A stretch of 64,000 bases of DNA from Piper betle. Taxonomy: Eukaryota; Streptophyta; Magnoliopsida; Piperales; Piperaceae. Location: contig JAURVB010014952.1 of NCBI GenBank assembly GCA_033002965.1, forward strand, positions 1 through 64,000, given 5' to 3'. Both the position numbers and the translations under genes were made by a program. Below the pieces are notes generated by a model. It was not told the origin of the DNA. It made no database searches and saw nothing but the letters and a program-made list of their open reading frames with translations. Positions 21,201 through 33,758 of the stretch are shown in pieces (position 1 is the stretch's first letter; the number at the start of each line of letters is the position of its first letter).

Positions 21201-23985
21201 TGTAACACCCTGTTTCGGCTCACCCGTGAACCGACCCGGAAATGTCACTGGCGACCGAACCGTTCGCTAATCTACTCGATTCGGTTAAGCCGACCAGGAT
21301 CTACTCTCGGTGTTTCAAGATGGAGATGCAAATGTGAAATGCATGAATGGGAACAATTGGGTTCTAACGCGGTCCTACATGCATGCTATGATGTACAAGC
21401 AAAATAAGACAAAACAACAAATGCGAAACCAAAAGAAAATATATACTATTTTATAAAAATACGAGTAACACATAATAATCTACCCTGACATTCAACCATT
21501 ATCTCATTCGTTTTTACCTGAGCCGAGTCTGAACTCCAAGGCTCCCTACTCATTCATATTTATCCAATTCATTTCATATCAAGCAATTTATCTAAACAAA
21601 CACATCAAAATTATCATTCACGTAGCAATAACACACCGTCATTATAGATTACACGCGGCAGGTACATGTGTGCGCGGTTCCGTGCTGCTCCTCCGCAGTC
21701 CCGACAGCTTTCATCGCTCGCATTCCTCACCTACATATATATAGAAAAACCGTCAGTAACGAGTGTTACCGGCCCGGAAAATAACTAATATCAATCTGGC
21801 ACAGGAGAGCAAACTCTCCTGTTGAATGAAAACCATATACTTCCTCAAGAACTCTCATCAGGGCACATACGGGAGCCGTCGCCCTCGGGTCGACAGCGTC
21901 CCCCTATCTTTCACATTCTCATGCCTCGGCCATTTCTCTATTGCTTCTCGCGTCAAATCTCATTCCTTTCCGCCCTCTGCACCTTCCATATTACTCCTGG
22001 CCTTGAGCACGAAGGCCGAGTACTCTCAGGCAGTCGCCTTCAGTACCCTTTGAAACCACAAGTCTAGACATGCGCTGCAATGCAGTACCCGTGAACCTCC
22101 ACACTTCTCCGGGTTTGAGGAACTCAAAGGTGGAGTTGTCAGGATCCCTCGGGAATGAAACGGCCCGCACACCATTCCAGAGCCCACTGTCGACACACAC
22201 GTGCCCGCTCGCGTAGCACGGTAGTCGGATTTCCCTCATTCAGTCTCTCACAAAAACACGAAAACTATACATATATATAGGTCTGGGTTGGGATTTATAC
22301 AATAGGCCCGAAGGCAACGTGAGCTGGATCTGAAGTTCGAAAACAAACTCGAGGGATCTCATCCTCGAGGGTTATTAATCCGGAAAATCGTTGGCTAAAT
22401 GGCCCGAGTTAAGTGGGATTCGATAAAACGCCACTTAACTCGTCCTGCACATAATAAATCAAATACACAAGAGAGTAGCGTAAATCAGAGAACGAGTCCT
22501 AAACGGACCTGGTAGAAGCTCCAAACGGGTCCACGCGCCTAGGCGGCGAGCTCCTACACCGTACCTACACAATCAAGCTAAAAACTAACGCCCGCATGAT
22601 GAATCACACATCCTATAGCATACACACACAATCAACACAATCACGCATCAATCAACACACATCAACCTATATCAATTCTAGCAAGTCTACTTAGGTTAGT
22701 TTGCATTAATCATGATCATTACCTAGTTACCCTAATTGGTTTCTTAACCTCCATTTTTAACACCACTTAATCAACAATTTCATATTTTATCCTTAATCAA
22801 ATCTACATTTATATATATTATTATAACACACAATTCACCAATCCTAGCATGTAATTCTAATAATCAATACTTTAAAAAAATTAAATTAAAATAAATTATA
22901 CCTCGCATCGTCGAAAATCGGCGACGGCTAGGGTTCCCGTTTCGTGGCTCGAAACTCGAATTCGGCGCCTAGCGGCGTCCGAAGTCCGATCAGATTGGAC
23001 CGGGTGCGTTCGGCGGATGATCCGGCGAATTTCCCACGAATCCAATTTTCCGGCGGTTCCGGCGGTTTTCCGGCGAGTGTCGGCGGTTTTCCGGCGGATT
23101 CCGACGGTTTTCCGGCGATGATTCGGGACAGGGCAATCAGGGGGTCTATCGGCACCAGCTCGACGAGCTCGGTCCGATGGTGGTGTCAAACAGGGTAACC
23201 GAGGCGGTGATGGCCGTCGACGGCGGCGTCGAAAATGGGCGGCGGCGGCGGCGTGCTCCGATCGGGGCTCCGGCCGGCCTCGACGGCGCTCGGGATGGTG
23301 GGGGAAATGTCGGCGACGGCGAGGGGGTGGTCGTCGGGGTCACAGCGGCGGCGGCGCGGCCCGGACGGCGGCGGAATCCGGCTCGAAGTGGCGGCGGCCG
23401 AGGTGGTTTCGTGGGGCGATTCCGGCGTCGTGGCGGCGAGACGGTGGCCGGGGTGGGTCGTGGCGGCACGGCGACGGCACGGCGGGGCGGGGCGGCGTTG
23501 ATCGGCGGCTGTACGACGTCGGCGGCAGCGGCGGTGGCGACGAGCACGAGGGGCGGCGAGGGTTTGGGTGAAGAAGGGTCGGGAGGGAGAAAAATACCCT
23601 CAATGGCAGTTTCGTAAATAAGTATTGACTCGATTCCTACTCGAGTCAAAATAATATCTAGTTCGTAATAAATTCCAAAAAAATCTAGAAAAATATGGAA
23701 AAATTCCATAAAATAAAACAAACACAACAACATCCAAATGACATGCTCTATAACTAATAACCCACCCGAATATAATCCAACGCGTCCTAACGCGTTATTC
23801 GGCCTAAAACTATTTCTACGATCAAACATATAAAAAGAAAAAATACTGCATACTTTCATATATTCAGATAACTCGTATCTCACCATCTTCTCGACGTTAT
23901 CATCATATATTCAGGTACACCTGACTCTCATCGCTCATAACTCACGGCTGGTCTCGACTCAGCACGCGGTTCATGAAACTGAGGT
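21201..23985 (-). mobile_element. LTR-AB copy, nearly full, 5' end lost
   Basis: Starts TGTAACACCCTGTTTCGG (its 3' end) and matches the solo LTR 30910-33758 almost throughout. Between about 21665 and 22690 the two are nearly base-identical. It stops at CATGAAACTGA (23985), some 70 bp before the TGTAAAACCC end. The GC-rich leader (22910-23600) holds CGG/CCG-rich tandem units around TTTTCCGGCGG. The 246-aa frame at 23146-23886 and smaller ones inside it are leader and U3 sequence, not genes. Confidence 0.92.
23035..23120. repeat. GC-rich tandem units in LTR-AB leader
   Basis: Repeats of CGGCGGTTTTCCGGCGA/GATTCCGA, about 17-24 bp each and four to five copies. The same block lies at 32755-32835 in the solo LTR. 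Confidence 0.75.
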
Positions 23986-25401
23986 TGAGAAGTGTGTAAC
24001 TAGTACGGTATCAAGAAACACTTGCCTACAGTTAGCTGATTGAACTAGAACTACTTGGGAGCCGTTTCTGAGATTTGTCATTGATTGACTGTTCCACAAC
24101 CTGATTACATGTGGCATAGTAAATCGTTGTGACCTCAGAGACAAGTTCATAGACGTACTGATATTTTGGCCACCCAGTATGCTACATAGGGATTTCATCT
24201 CCCTGCCATTTGCATGATACCCTGACCTTATTATAGATCAGAGTGACATACCTATGTAGCAGATTTTTCTTAGCTTAGAGGAGTTCCCCCATTTACCTGG
24301 CGTCAGATACCACATGTGAGGATAAGATGTCACCTTTCGAGAGTTCTAGAGCAGTGTGACTAGATTTCCACCAGATTCAGTTTTCTTTCCTATAACCTAG
24401 AGATGTCAGACAGAGTAGAGTTTCCACTTGAGGATTTCCACTCACCCCTTTGTATATGTCAGTTCTACTATCAGTTTACCCAGATGATTGAAATGAGTAT
24501 ACATTGCCCAGAGCACATCCCACAGACCAGATGCAGACACTACAACCCGATGCAGAGTATGTTATGATACTTCTTGAGACATGCTGTGTATGTACAGGTG
24601 TTCTCGCCTCCTTTCAGTAGTAGTTAGTGGTAGTATAAATAGCCACTAGAGCCATAGTATACAGTAGAGTCATAGCAGCTCTCCTTGTTCTCTTATAGAA
24701 TAAAGTGAGATACTTGACTCAGAACCGAGTCAAGTAGGACCCCGTGAGCGGTCTAGTTCCTTATACAAGGACACTTGAGAGTTGGACCTAGCCTAGCGAT
24801 AGTGAGCTGTGCAACTCATTAACCTATACATCGTACCTAGCAGGAAACTCATAGCATACCTTAGGATGGCTGTAGGACCAAAGATAGAGTTTCCTGAGGG
24901 TATATGTAGTTGACTTTTCACATAGATGAGATCAGAGAGACACAGGTAGATGTTAGCAGGTAGGCCTTGCCCTGACATAGTCTTCTCAGATATAGCTCAT
25001 ATTAGAAGCTTGCGATACTCTAGAGTATCTGCTTGACCAACCCAATAGGCCCTTAAGGGTTACCTAGGATTTTTCGCCTAGTTAGCGGTAGGGATCAAAA
25101 CAAAAGAGAATCATGATAGTAATCTCAGAACATGCACAGACAACAGTAAGGATTAGGACAGAAGAAAAGGATGATGATAATGTCAGAATAGACATAGGAA
25201 GTATAGAATTCAAAATGTTTGAGATGGTTAGCATCACTAGCAGGATTCGCCATGTCAGCACAACTACAGTCAGTGAGCATGTCCATGACTATTAAAGAGT
25301 AGAGGATACAACTGATGTGTATCCAAGGTCTAGGTTTCAGTTTTAGTAGAACCTCCTTGAGTTGAAATTTGGAGGATGAAGTTTTTATAAGGAGGGAAGA
25401 T
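23986..25401 (+). mobile_element. Internal region of a non-autonomous LTR-AB element
   Basis: About 1.4 kb with no gag or pol similarity in any frame, ending in the 3' signature 'gaaatttggaggatgaag' and the polypurine tract GGAGGGAAGA (25391-25400) directly before an LTR start. A 60-aa frame (25113-25295) has no recognisable family. The region follows the broken end of the 21201 LTR and probably continues 20151-21200. Confidence 0.6.
25391..25401 (+). other. Polypurine tract before LTR-AB
   Basis: GGAGGGAAGAT adjoins TGTAAAACC at 25402. It proves that LTR-AB reads TGTAAAACCC to GGGTGTTACA in sense direction and that 25402 begins a 3' LTR. Confidence 0.85.
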
Positions 25402-26396
25402 TGTAAAACCAACGATTCGAGTTAGGGTTTTATATTCAGAACCGGTCGGTTCGACCGTTATTTCCAATTCGAGTCAGTTTCAGAACACGTGTACTGAGCC
25501 GACGCCAGTCGCGTGTATGAGCTATGAGGGGCATGCGTACCCAAGTACATGATGATAAACATCATGAACACAACAGAATAGAATGAGTTATCAGAATATA
25601 TAAGAGTATGCCAAATTTTTTTTTTTCATATATAGTGGATCTTAGAATTAGTTTTAGGCCGTTACCACGTTTGGACGCGTTACGAGCAGTTTGAGTGGGT
25701 TGATAGTCCATAGAGCATATCATTATGATATTTTAGTGATTGTTTTATTTTATAGGATTTTTCCAGATTTTTCTGGATTTTTTTTAAGGATTTTCTACGA
25801 CTTAGTTATTATTCTTGACTCGAGACGGAGTCGAGTCAAGTAATATTTACAAGTTTGCCACCCAACCATTTCTTCTACTCCCCCGACACTTTCCCCTTCC
25901 AAACCCTAGCCGCCCCCACTGTTTGGTGCCGCCACCATCGGCGCCGTCGTCGCCTTGCCACCAGGCGTCGCCGCCTAGCCCCGCCATGGCGTCGTAGTGC
26001 CACCTTGACCAGGCCCGGCCACCATCTGGCTGCCCGGCCACCATCTGGCTAAAGCGACGTGAGGAAGCCGTGCTTCCGTCGCCGATCGCGCCACCGGCGA
26101 CTGTTGCCGCTGCGATCCAGCTGTAGCCTCGACACCCTCGACCACCCAGCGACCTTCCCCGATCGGAGTGGAGGCCATCGCTGCCCAGGCCTGCCGGATC
26201 TAGCGACCCATCGCCGTCAGCCCTATTTTTTCCATTTTCTGGAGAGCTGCCACCTCCGCTGACCATGTTGATGCCGTAGACGAGTCGGGCTCACTGAGCC
26301 GGTTCCAATAGTACCGAATATGATCCCTATCCAACTAGTAGACGGCACCGGTGATTGCCGCCAGAAAACCACCAGAGAGGTGCTAGAAAACCACTT
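25402..26396 (+). mobile_element. LTR-AB, 3' LTR, cut by LTR-C
   Basis: TGTAAAACCAACGATTCGAG and on through the promoter palindrome (25814) and leader (CCAAACCCTAGCCGCCCCC), parallel to 18649-19595. It is interrupted after GAAAACCACT at about 26393, where the second-unit copy continues into 'aaagccgcctgac' instead. A small local duplication of 'cggccaccatctggct' lies at 26016-26051. Frames in the leader are not genes. Confidence 0.88.
25814..25850 (+). promoter_or_regulatory. LTR-AB promoter palindrome
   Basis: Perfect inverted repeat CTTGACTCGA/TCGAGTCAAG with centre GACGGAG, then TAATATTTAC. Identical to the copy at 19070 over this stretch. Confidence 0.55.
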
Positions 26397-26560
26397 ATTT
26401 AAAGACCACGAAAAAAAAAGGACACGGACCCTGTCTAGGAAGACCGAACCCAGTCTGGGAAGTGCCAAATGTGTTATATTCTTTACCCGGTTAATTATTT
26501 ACCCGATTAAATAAAATACGGGTCTAGGGTTCTTTTCACATACCCTAGCTGTCATTTTCA

Positions 26561-26580
26561 TTTTTATAAATTTGAAAGAG
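26561..26580 (+). promoter_or_regulatory. Candidate TATA box of LTR-C
   Basis: TTTTTATAAATTTGAAAGAG lies about 165 bp from the LTR start and upstream of a CT-rich leader (CTTCCTCACCTTAGCCGCC). The motif and spacing are kept in four LTR-C copies. Confidence 0.55.
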
Positions 26581-26819
26581 GACGTCATTTTTCACATACG
26601 GGTTTAAGGGGCATCTTCCTCACCTTAGCCGCCTAGCTCTCCTCTTCCTTACTGGGGCTTCTTCCTTACTTGGGTATCCTTCCTATCTCCCTCTTCTTAA
26701 TTTTCTTGCATGCATATTCTTTTTAATTGGTAGTAAGTTTCTTGCATGCATATTCTTTTTAATTGGTAGTAAGCTTGTTAATCATGTAACTAAAGTCTCA
26801 AATTAACAAGAAAGCAAAG

Positions 26820-27610
26820 AACTAAACTAAACTGGAAAACTGAAATCCCGTCCATGGCTGACGGGTGCAAATTTTTGGCTAGATGGGCAACTGTAAACAA
26901 GTTTGCAAGGATTCCCCTCATACCCCCGAGGACCCCTTTGGTTGCTGGGTTGATGGGGTGGCTCGCAATGTCCCTGGTTTCTGGTGGGTGGCAGAATTGC
27001 AGCGGTGAATGGGCAGAGTTGCAAGGGTGATGGAAGTGGCGACATTCTGCTGTAATAGGTGCTGTAATGGACGTTCAGAGGGGTAGACACCGGTTGTGCC
27101 TCATCGATAGCATCACGGGCTCCTTGACAGGAGTTTAGGCCGCTGGAACAGTCCATAACGGATGACCTTCTCACCAGAATTCATGGTGGCGAAGTGCAGA
27201 AGTGGGAGAACAACCATACTCCATGCAACGTCCAAAGGTGTCCAATCTTTCCTGTTTTGATGCCAGCCTGAGGTTGTGAAACATCTGAATTGGAGCAAGG
27301 TGCAAGAAAGGAGGGGTCTTGAGGCTGGGAGAAGAGGAACATGCCTGGTTTGGTGTAGGACGGCATCTTGGATTGCTATTGTAAATCACGGACATGAGTC
27401 CTCCTCGCTTGCTGATTTTATCTTGTAGTTGATGCTTTGTTGGGTGCCAAGATAAGAGTTGGAGAAGGATGAACCTATTTTTGGAGAAGAGAAGAATGGC
27501 GACGGGAAGAAGAAGAAGAAGGGTGGTAGTTTTGTAAATATGGGTTGACTCAATACCGACTAGAGTTAAAAATAATTCGAACACGTAATAAATCTTTAAA
27601 GATAATTATT
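26820..27610 (-). promoter_or_regulatory. Antisense promoter module in giant LTR-C
   Basis: The minus strand reads a degraded GACTC..TATTGAGTCAACC palindrome and ATATTTACAAAACTACCACC near 27560-27520, followed by a CT-rich leader. It corresponds to 14115-14760 and 1348-1980. The 115- and 137-aa minus frames here belong to this leader. Confidence 0.45.
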
Positions 27611-28044
27611 TTAATGGGTTATTAAATTATAGTCGGGTAGCAATCACTAGCGCTGAACCTAAATAGAATAATGAAAATAAATAAAGTTCGAAAAATTAAT
27701 GAATCGAATAATTTAAAATAATCGTATTAATAATATTTTTGAATAATACAAATTATTTTAAATAATTTAATCAACCAACTTAATTAATTAAATTGTTATA
27801 AATAATAGTAGCGATAAAAAAATTATAACCATAAACTAAATCATCAAGATTGGGATTAAGTAATTATCGCCACAAAGGAAAATTAAATACTTGTTTATGG
27901 GTAATAATTATTTTATCAATTGTTGGGTATTACTTATGAATTAGATAATTAATTTAAAATGAAAAGTAGGACTTAAATGATTAAATCACATAAATAATGT
28001 AATATTTAATATTGTTGAATTTTAATAGTGATATATAATAAATT

Positions 28045-30909
28045 GGACATGGCAGATTTGACTCGCCAGCCAATTACGGACATGTTGGATTGGACTCACC
28101 AGTAGATAACGGACATGGCGGATTGGACTCACAAGCCAATATTTGACATAATGGACTGACCCATCAGCAAATAAATTAGATATGGCAGATTAGACGCGCC
28201 AGCCAATTACTGACACGTTGGATTGGACTCACCAACAAATAACGGACATGGCGGATTGAACTCGCCTGCGAATTACGGACATGGTGGACTGACCTAACAG
28301 CCAATTGATGGACACAGTGGACAAACCCATCAGCCAACTAATGGACATGGTGGATTGGAGTCACCAGCCAATAGCGGACATTGCGGATTGGACTCGCCTG
28401 CTGGTAATGGACATGATGGACTGACCCATCAGCCAATAAATTAGACTTGACAGATTGGACTCACCAGCCAATTACGGACATGTTGGATTGGACTCACCAG
28501 CCGATAACGGACATGGCAGATTGGACTCGCCAGCCGGTATTGGTCATGATGGACTGACCCATTAGCTAATAAATTAGACATGGCGGATTGGACTCGCTAG
28601 CCAATTACGAACATGGCGGACTGATCCGTTAACCCATAAATTGGACATGGCAGATTGGACTTTCCAGCTAATTACAGACATGGTGGATTGGACTCACCAG
28701 CAGATAACGGACATGGCGGATTGGATTCGCCAACCGGTAATGGCATGATAGACTGACCCATCCGCCAATAAATTCGACATGGCGGATTGGACTCACTAGC
28801 TAATTACAGTCATGGTGGACTGACCCATCAACCAACTAATGGACATGGGGGATTGGAGTCACTAGCCGATAACGAACTTGGCGGATTGCACTCGCCAGCC
28901 AACAATGGCCATGATGGACTGACCCATCAGCCAATAGATTGGATATGGTAGATTGGACTCGCCAGCCAATTACGGACATGATGGATTGGACTCACCAGTT
29001 GATAAAGGACATGGCATATTGGACTCGCCAATTGGTAAGGGCATGATGGACTGACCCATCAGCCAATTAATCGGACATGCTGGGTTAGACTCAGCACCCA
29101 ATTACAGACATGGTGGACTAATCCATCAGCCAATAGATGTACATTAAGGACTGACCCATCAGCCAACTAATGGACATGGTGGATTGGAGTCACCAGCTAA
29201 TAACAGACATGGCGGATTGGACTATCTAGCTAGTAATGGACAAGATGGGCAAACCCATCACCCAAAAACTTTGACAGGGCGCATTGGACTCGCAAGTAAA
29301 TTACGGACATGGTGGATTGGACTCGCCAGCTGATAACGGACACGGCGGATTGGACTCGCCAACCGGTAATGGACATGATGGACTTACCCATCAGCTAATA
29401 AATTGGGCATGGCGGATTGGACTCACCGGCTAATTACGGACATGGTGGACTGATCTATTAGCTAATAAATTGGACATGGAAGATTGGACTCGCTAGCTAA
29501 TTACGGACACAGTGCATTGGACTCACAAGCCGATAACGGACATGGCAAATTGGACTCGCCAGCTGGTAATGGCATGATGGACTGACCTATTAGCAAATTG
29601 ATGGACACGGTGGACAGACCCATCAGCCAACTAATGCACATGGTGGAGTAGAGTCATCAGCCGATTACGGACATGGCGGATTGGACTCGCTAGCCGGTAA
29701 TCGACATGATGGACTGACCGATCAGCTAACTAATGGACATGGTGGATTGGAGTCACCAGCCGATAATGGCCATGGTGGATTAGACTAGCCAGCCGGTAAT
29801 GGACACGATGGATTGACCCATCAGCCAAAAAATTTGAAATAGCGGATGACTCGCCATAAAATTACGGACATGGTGGATTGGACTCACCAGCCGATAACGG
29901 ACATGGAGGATTGGACGCTCCCACAGGTAATGAACATGATGGACTAACCGATTAGCTAATCAATTGGACATGGCAGATCGGACTAGCCAGTCAATTACTG
30001 ACATGGCGGACTGATCTAGTAGCTAATAAATTGGATATGGTAGATTGGACTCGCCAGCTAATTATAGACATGGTGGATTGGACACACAAGCTGATAACGG
30101 ATATGGCGGATTGGACTCGCCAGCCGGTAATGGCATGATGGACTGACCCATCTGTGAATATATTGGACATGGCAAATTTGATTCGCTAGCAAATTACAGA
30201 CATGGTGGGCAGACCCATTAGCCCATTGATGGACACGGTGGACTTACCCATCAGTAAACTAATGGACATGGTGAATTGGAGTCAACAGCTGATAACGGAT
30301 ATGGACATGATGGACTGACCCATCTGCCAATAAATTAGACATGGTAGATTAGACTCGCCAACATGTAATGGACATGATAGACTTACCCATCAGCTAATAA
30401 ATTGGGCATGGCGGATTGGACTCTCCAGCAAATTACGAACATGGTGGACTGATCTATTAGCAAATAAATTGGTCATGGCGGATTGGACTCGCCAGCTAAT
30501 TACGGACATGGTGGATTGGACTCACCAGCTAATTACGGACATGGTGGATTGGACTCAGAAGCCGATAACGGACATGGTAGATTGGACTCGCCAGCCAATT
30601 ACGGACATGGTGGACTGACCTGTTAGCCAATTGATGGACACGGTGGACTGACCCATCAGCCAACTAATGGACATGGTGGAGTAGAGTCACCAGCCGATTG
30701 GGGACATGGCGGATTGGACTCACCAGCCGGTAATGGACATGATGGACTAACCGATCAGCCAATAAATTAGACATGGCGGACTGGACTTGCCAGCAGATAA
30801 TGGACATGGTGGACTGGACTCGCCAGCCGATAATGGATATGATGGTCTGACCCATTAGCTAATATATTGGACATGGCACATTGGATTCTCCAGCCAATTA
30901 CAGACATGG
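28045..30909 (+). repeat. 33/34-bp higher-order satellite array, left part
   Basis: Continuous monomers with core GGACATGGTGGATTGGACTC and variable tails. Four monomer types recur in order: tails CCAATTAC, CCGATAAC, CCGGTAAT (33 bp each) and CCAATAAATT (34 bp). They give a 133-bp tetramer. A six-monomer variant inserts two extra units with GACTGACCCATCAGCC cores. Most units carry several substitutions, so the array is not freshly homogenised. It ends at CAGACATGG, where a solo LTR is inserted. Confidence 0.96.
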
Positions 30910-33758
30910 TGTAACACCCCGTTTCGGCTCACCCGTGAACCGACCCGGAAATGTCACCGGCGACCGAACCGTTCGCTAATCTACTGGGTTCGGTTAAGCC
31001 GACCCGGATCTGCCCTCGGTGTCTCAAGATGGAGATGCAAACATGAAATGCATGGATGGGATGTGTGGGTTCTAACGTAGTCCTACATGCATGCTATGAT
31101 GTAGAAGCAAAGACAAGACAAAATAATAAATAAAAAACCAAAAGAAAATATATACTATTTTATAAAAAATATGGTAACACATACTAATCTACCATGACAT
31201 TCAACCATTATCTCATTCATTTTTACCTGAGCCGAGTCTGAACTCCAAAGCTCACTACTCATTCACATTTATCAGTTCGTTTCATAACAAGCAATTCACT
31301 CAAGCAAACACATCAAAATTATCGTTTACATAACAATAACACACCATCATTATACGTTACATGCGGCAGGTACATGTGTGCGCGGTTCCGTGCTGCTCCT
31401 CCGCAGTCCCGACAGCTTTCATCGCTCGCATTCCTCACCTACATATATATAGAAAAACCGTCAGTAACGAGTGTTACCGGCCCGGAAAATAACTAATATC
31501 AAACTGGCACAGGAGAGCAAACTCTCCTGTTGAATGAAAACCATATACTTCCTCAAGAACTCTCATCAGGGCACATACGGGAGCCGTCGCCCTCGGGTCG
31601 ACAGCGTCCCCCTATCTTTCACATTCTCATGCCTCGGCCATTTCTCTATTGCTTCTCGCGTCAAATCTCGTTCCTTTCCGCCCTCTGCACCTTCCATATT
31701 ACTCCTGGCCTTGAGCACGAAGGCCGAGTACTCTCAGGCAGTCGCCTTCAGTACCCTTTGAAACCACAAGTCTAGACATGCGCTGCAATGCAGTACCCGT
31801 GAACCTCCACACTTCTCCGGGTTTGAGGAACTCAAAGGTGGAGTTGTCAGGATCCCTCGGGAATGAAACGGCCCGCACACCATTCCAGAGCCCACTGTCG
31901 ACACACACGTGCCCGCTCGCGTAGCACGGTAGTCGGATTTCCCTCATTCAGTCTCTCACAAAAACACGAAAACTATACATATATATAGGTCTGGGTTGGG
32001 ATTTATACAATAGGCCCGAAGGCAACGTGAGCTGGATCTGAAGTTCGAAAACAAACTCGAGGGATCTCATCCTCGAGGGTTATTAATCCGGAAAATCGTT
32101 GGCTAAATGGCCCGAGTTAAGTGGGATTCGATAAAACGCCACTTAACTCGTCCTGCACATAATAAATCAAATACACAAGAGAGTAGCGTAAATCAGAGAA
32201 CGAGTCCTAAACGGACCTGGTAGAAGCTCCAAACGGGTCCACGCGCCTGGGCGGCGAGCTCCTACACCGTACCTACACAATCAGGCTAAACACTAACGCC
32301 CGCATGATGAATCACACATCCTATAGCATGCACACACCATCAACACAATCACGCATCAACCATCACGCATCAACCTATATCAATTCTAGCAAGTCTACTT
32401 AGGTTAGTTTGCATTAGATCATGATTATTACTTAATAACCCTAATTAGTTTCATAACTTCTATTTTTAACACCACACAATTCCACAAATTTCATATTTTA
32501 TTCTAAATCAAATCCACATTTATATAAGTAATTACAATTCACAATTCATCAATCATAGCATGCAATTCTAATAATCAATACTTTCAAATAATTAAGTTAA
32601 AATAAATTATACCTCGCGTCGTCGAAAATCGGCGACGGCTAGGGTTTCCGTTTCGCGGCTCGAAACTCGAATTCGGCACCTAGCGGCGTCCGAAGTCCGA
32701 TCAGATTGGATCGGGTGCGTTCGGCGGATGATCCGGCGAATTTCCCACAAATCCAATTTCCGGCGGTTCCGGCGGTTTTCCGGCGAGTGTCGGCGGTTTT
32801 CCGGCGGATTCCGACGGTTTTCCGGCGATGATTTGGGACGGGGCAATCAGGGGGTCTATCGGCACCAGCTCGACGAGCTTGGTCCGATGGTGGTGTCAAA
32901 CAAAGTAGCCGAGGCGGCGATGGCCGTCGACGGCGGCGTCGAAAGTGGGTGGCGGCGGCGGTGTGCTCCGATCGGGGCTCCGGCCGGCCTCGACGGCGGT
33001 CGGGATGGTGGGGGAAACGTCGGCGACGTCGAGGGGGTGGTCGTCGGGGTCACAGCGGCGGCGGCGCGGGCCGGACGGCGGCGAATCGCCGAGGGAGCGC
33101 GTCGCGGCTCGTGGGGCGATTCCGACGTCGTGGCGGCGCGACGGTGGCCGGGGTTGGTCGTGGCGGCACGGCGGCTGCACGGCGGGGCGGGGCGGCGTCG
33201 ATCGGGGGCAGGGCGGCGTCGACAGCGGCGGCGGCGGCGACCCAATGGTGGCGGCTAGGGTTTAGGAAGGGGGAGGGTGTCGGGGAAGATGAAGTGATGC
33301 TCTAGTGGCAGTTTCGTAAATAAGTATTGACTCGATTCCGACTCGAGTCAAAATAATAACTAGTTCGTAATAAATTCTAAAAAAAATCTAGAAAAATATG
33401 GAAAAATCACATAAAATAAAACAAACACAATAACATCCAAATGGCATGCTCTATAACTAATAACCCACCCGAATATAATCCAACGCGTCCTAATGCGTTA
33501 TTCGGCCTAAAACTATTTCTACGATCAAACATATAAAAAGAAAAAAATACTGCATACTTTCATATATTCAGATAACTCGCATCTCACCATCTTCTCGACG
33601 TTATCATCATATATTCAGGTACACCTGACTCTCATCGCTCATAACTCACGGCTGGTCTCGACTCAGCACGCGATTCATGAAACTGACTCGACTCGAACCA
33701 ACGGTCGAACCGACTGGTTCGGTAACGTAAAACCCTGACTCGAGTCATGGGTTTTACA
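30910..33758 (-). mobile_element. Solo LTR-AB (2,849 bp) inserted in the satellite
   Basis: TGTAACACCCCG at the left and GGGTTTTACA at the right. The flanks catgg (30905-30909) and cttgg (33759-33763) are a 5-bp target duplication with one change, and the two sides together restore one satellite monomer. No PBS, PPT or coding sequence adjoins it. This is the best full-length reference for LTR-AB in the window: terminal hairpin (33728-33758), promoter palindrome (33325-33351), GC-rich leader (32600-33260), GTAACGAGTGTTAC motif (31460) and 3' end. Frames up to 176 aa in the leader are not genes. Confidence 0.95.
33728..33758 (-). promoter_or_regulatory. Terminal hairpin of LTR-AB
   Basis: The first 31 bases of the LTR (minus strand) form GTAAAACCC and GGGTTTTAC arms around the inner palindrome TGACTCGAGTCA, with one extra A. 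Related arms at the same position occur in LTR-E (56076-56107), LTR-D (37513-37558) and other LTR-AB copies. The role is unknown. Confidence 0.7.

Noticed and set aside
21822..22239. Frames of 81, 75 and 82 aa almost identical to ones at 31530-31947
   Set aside because: Identity reflects two close copies of the same LTR. The frames overlap on both strands and have no start context or domain.
23146..23886. 246-aa minus-strand frame, the longest in the window
   Set aside because: It lies inside LTR-AB and spans U3, promoter palindrome and GC-rich leader. The Pro/Arg-rich part is low-complexity CGG/CCG sequence, and the matching copy at 30910-33758 does not keep the frame.
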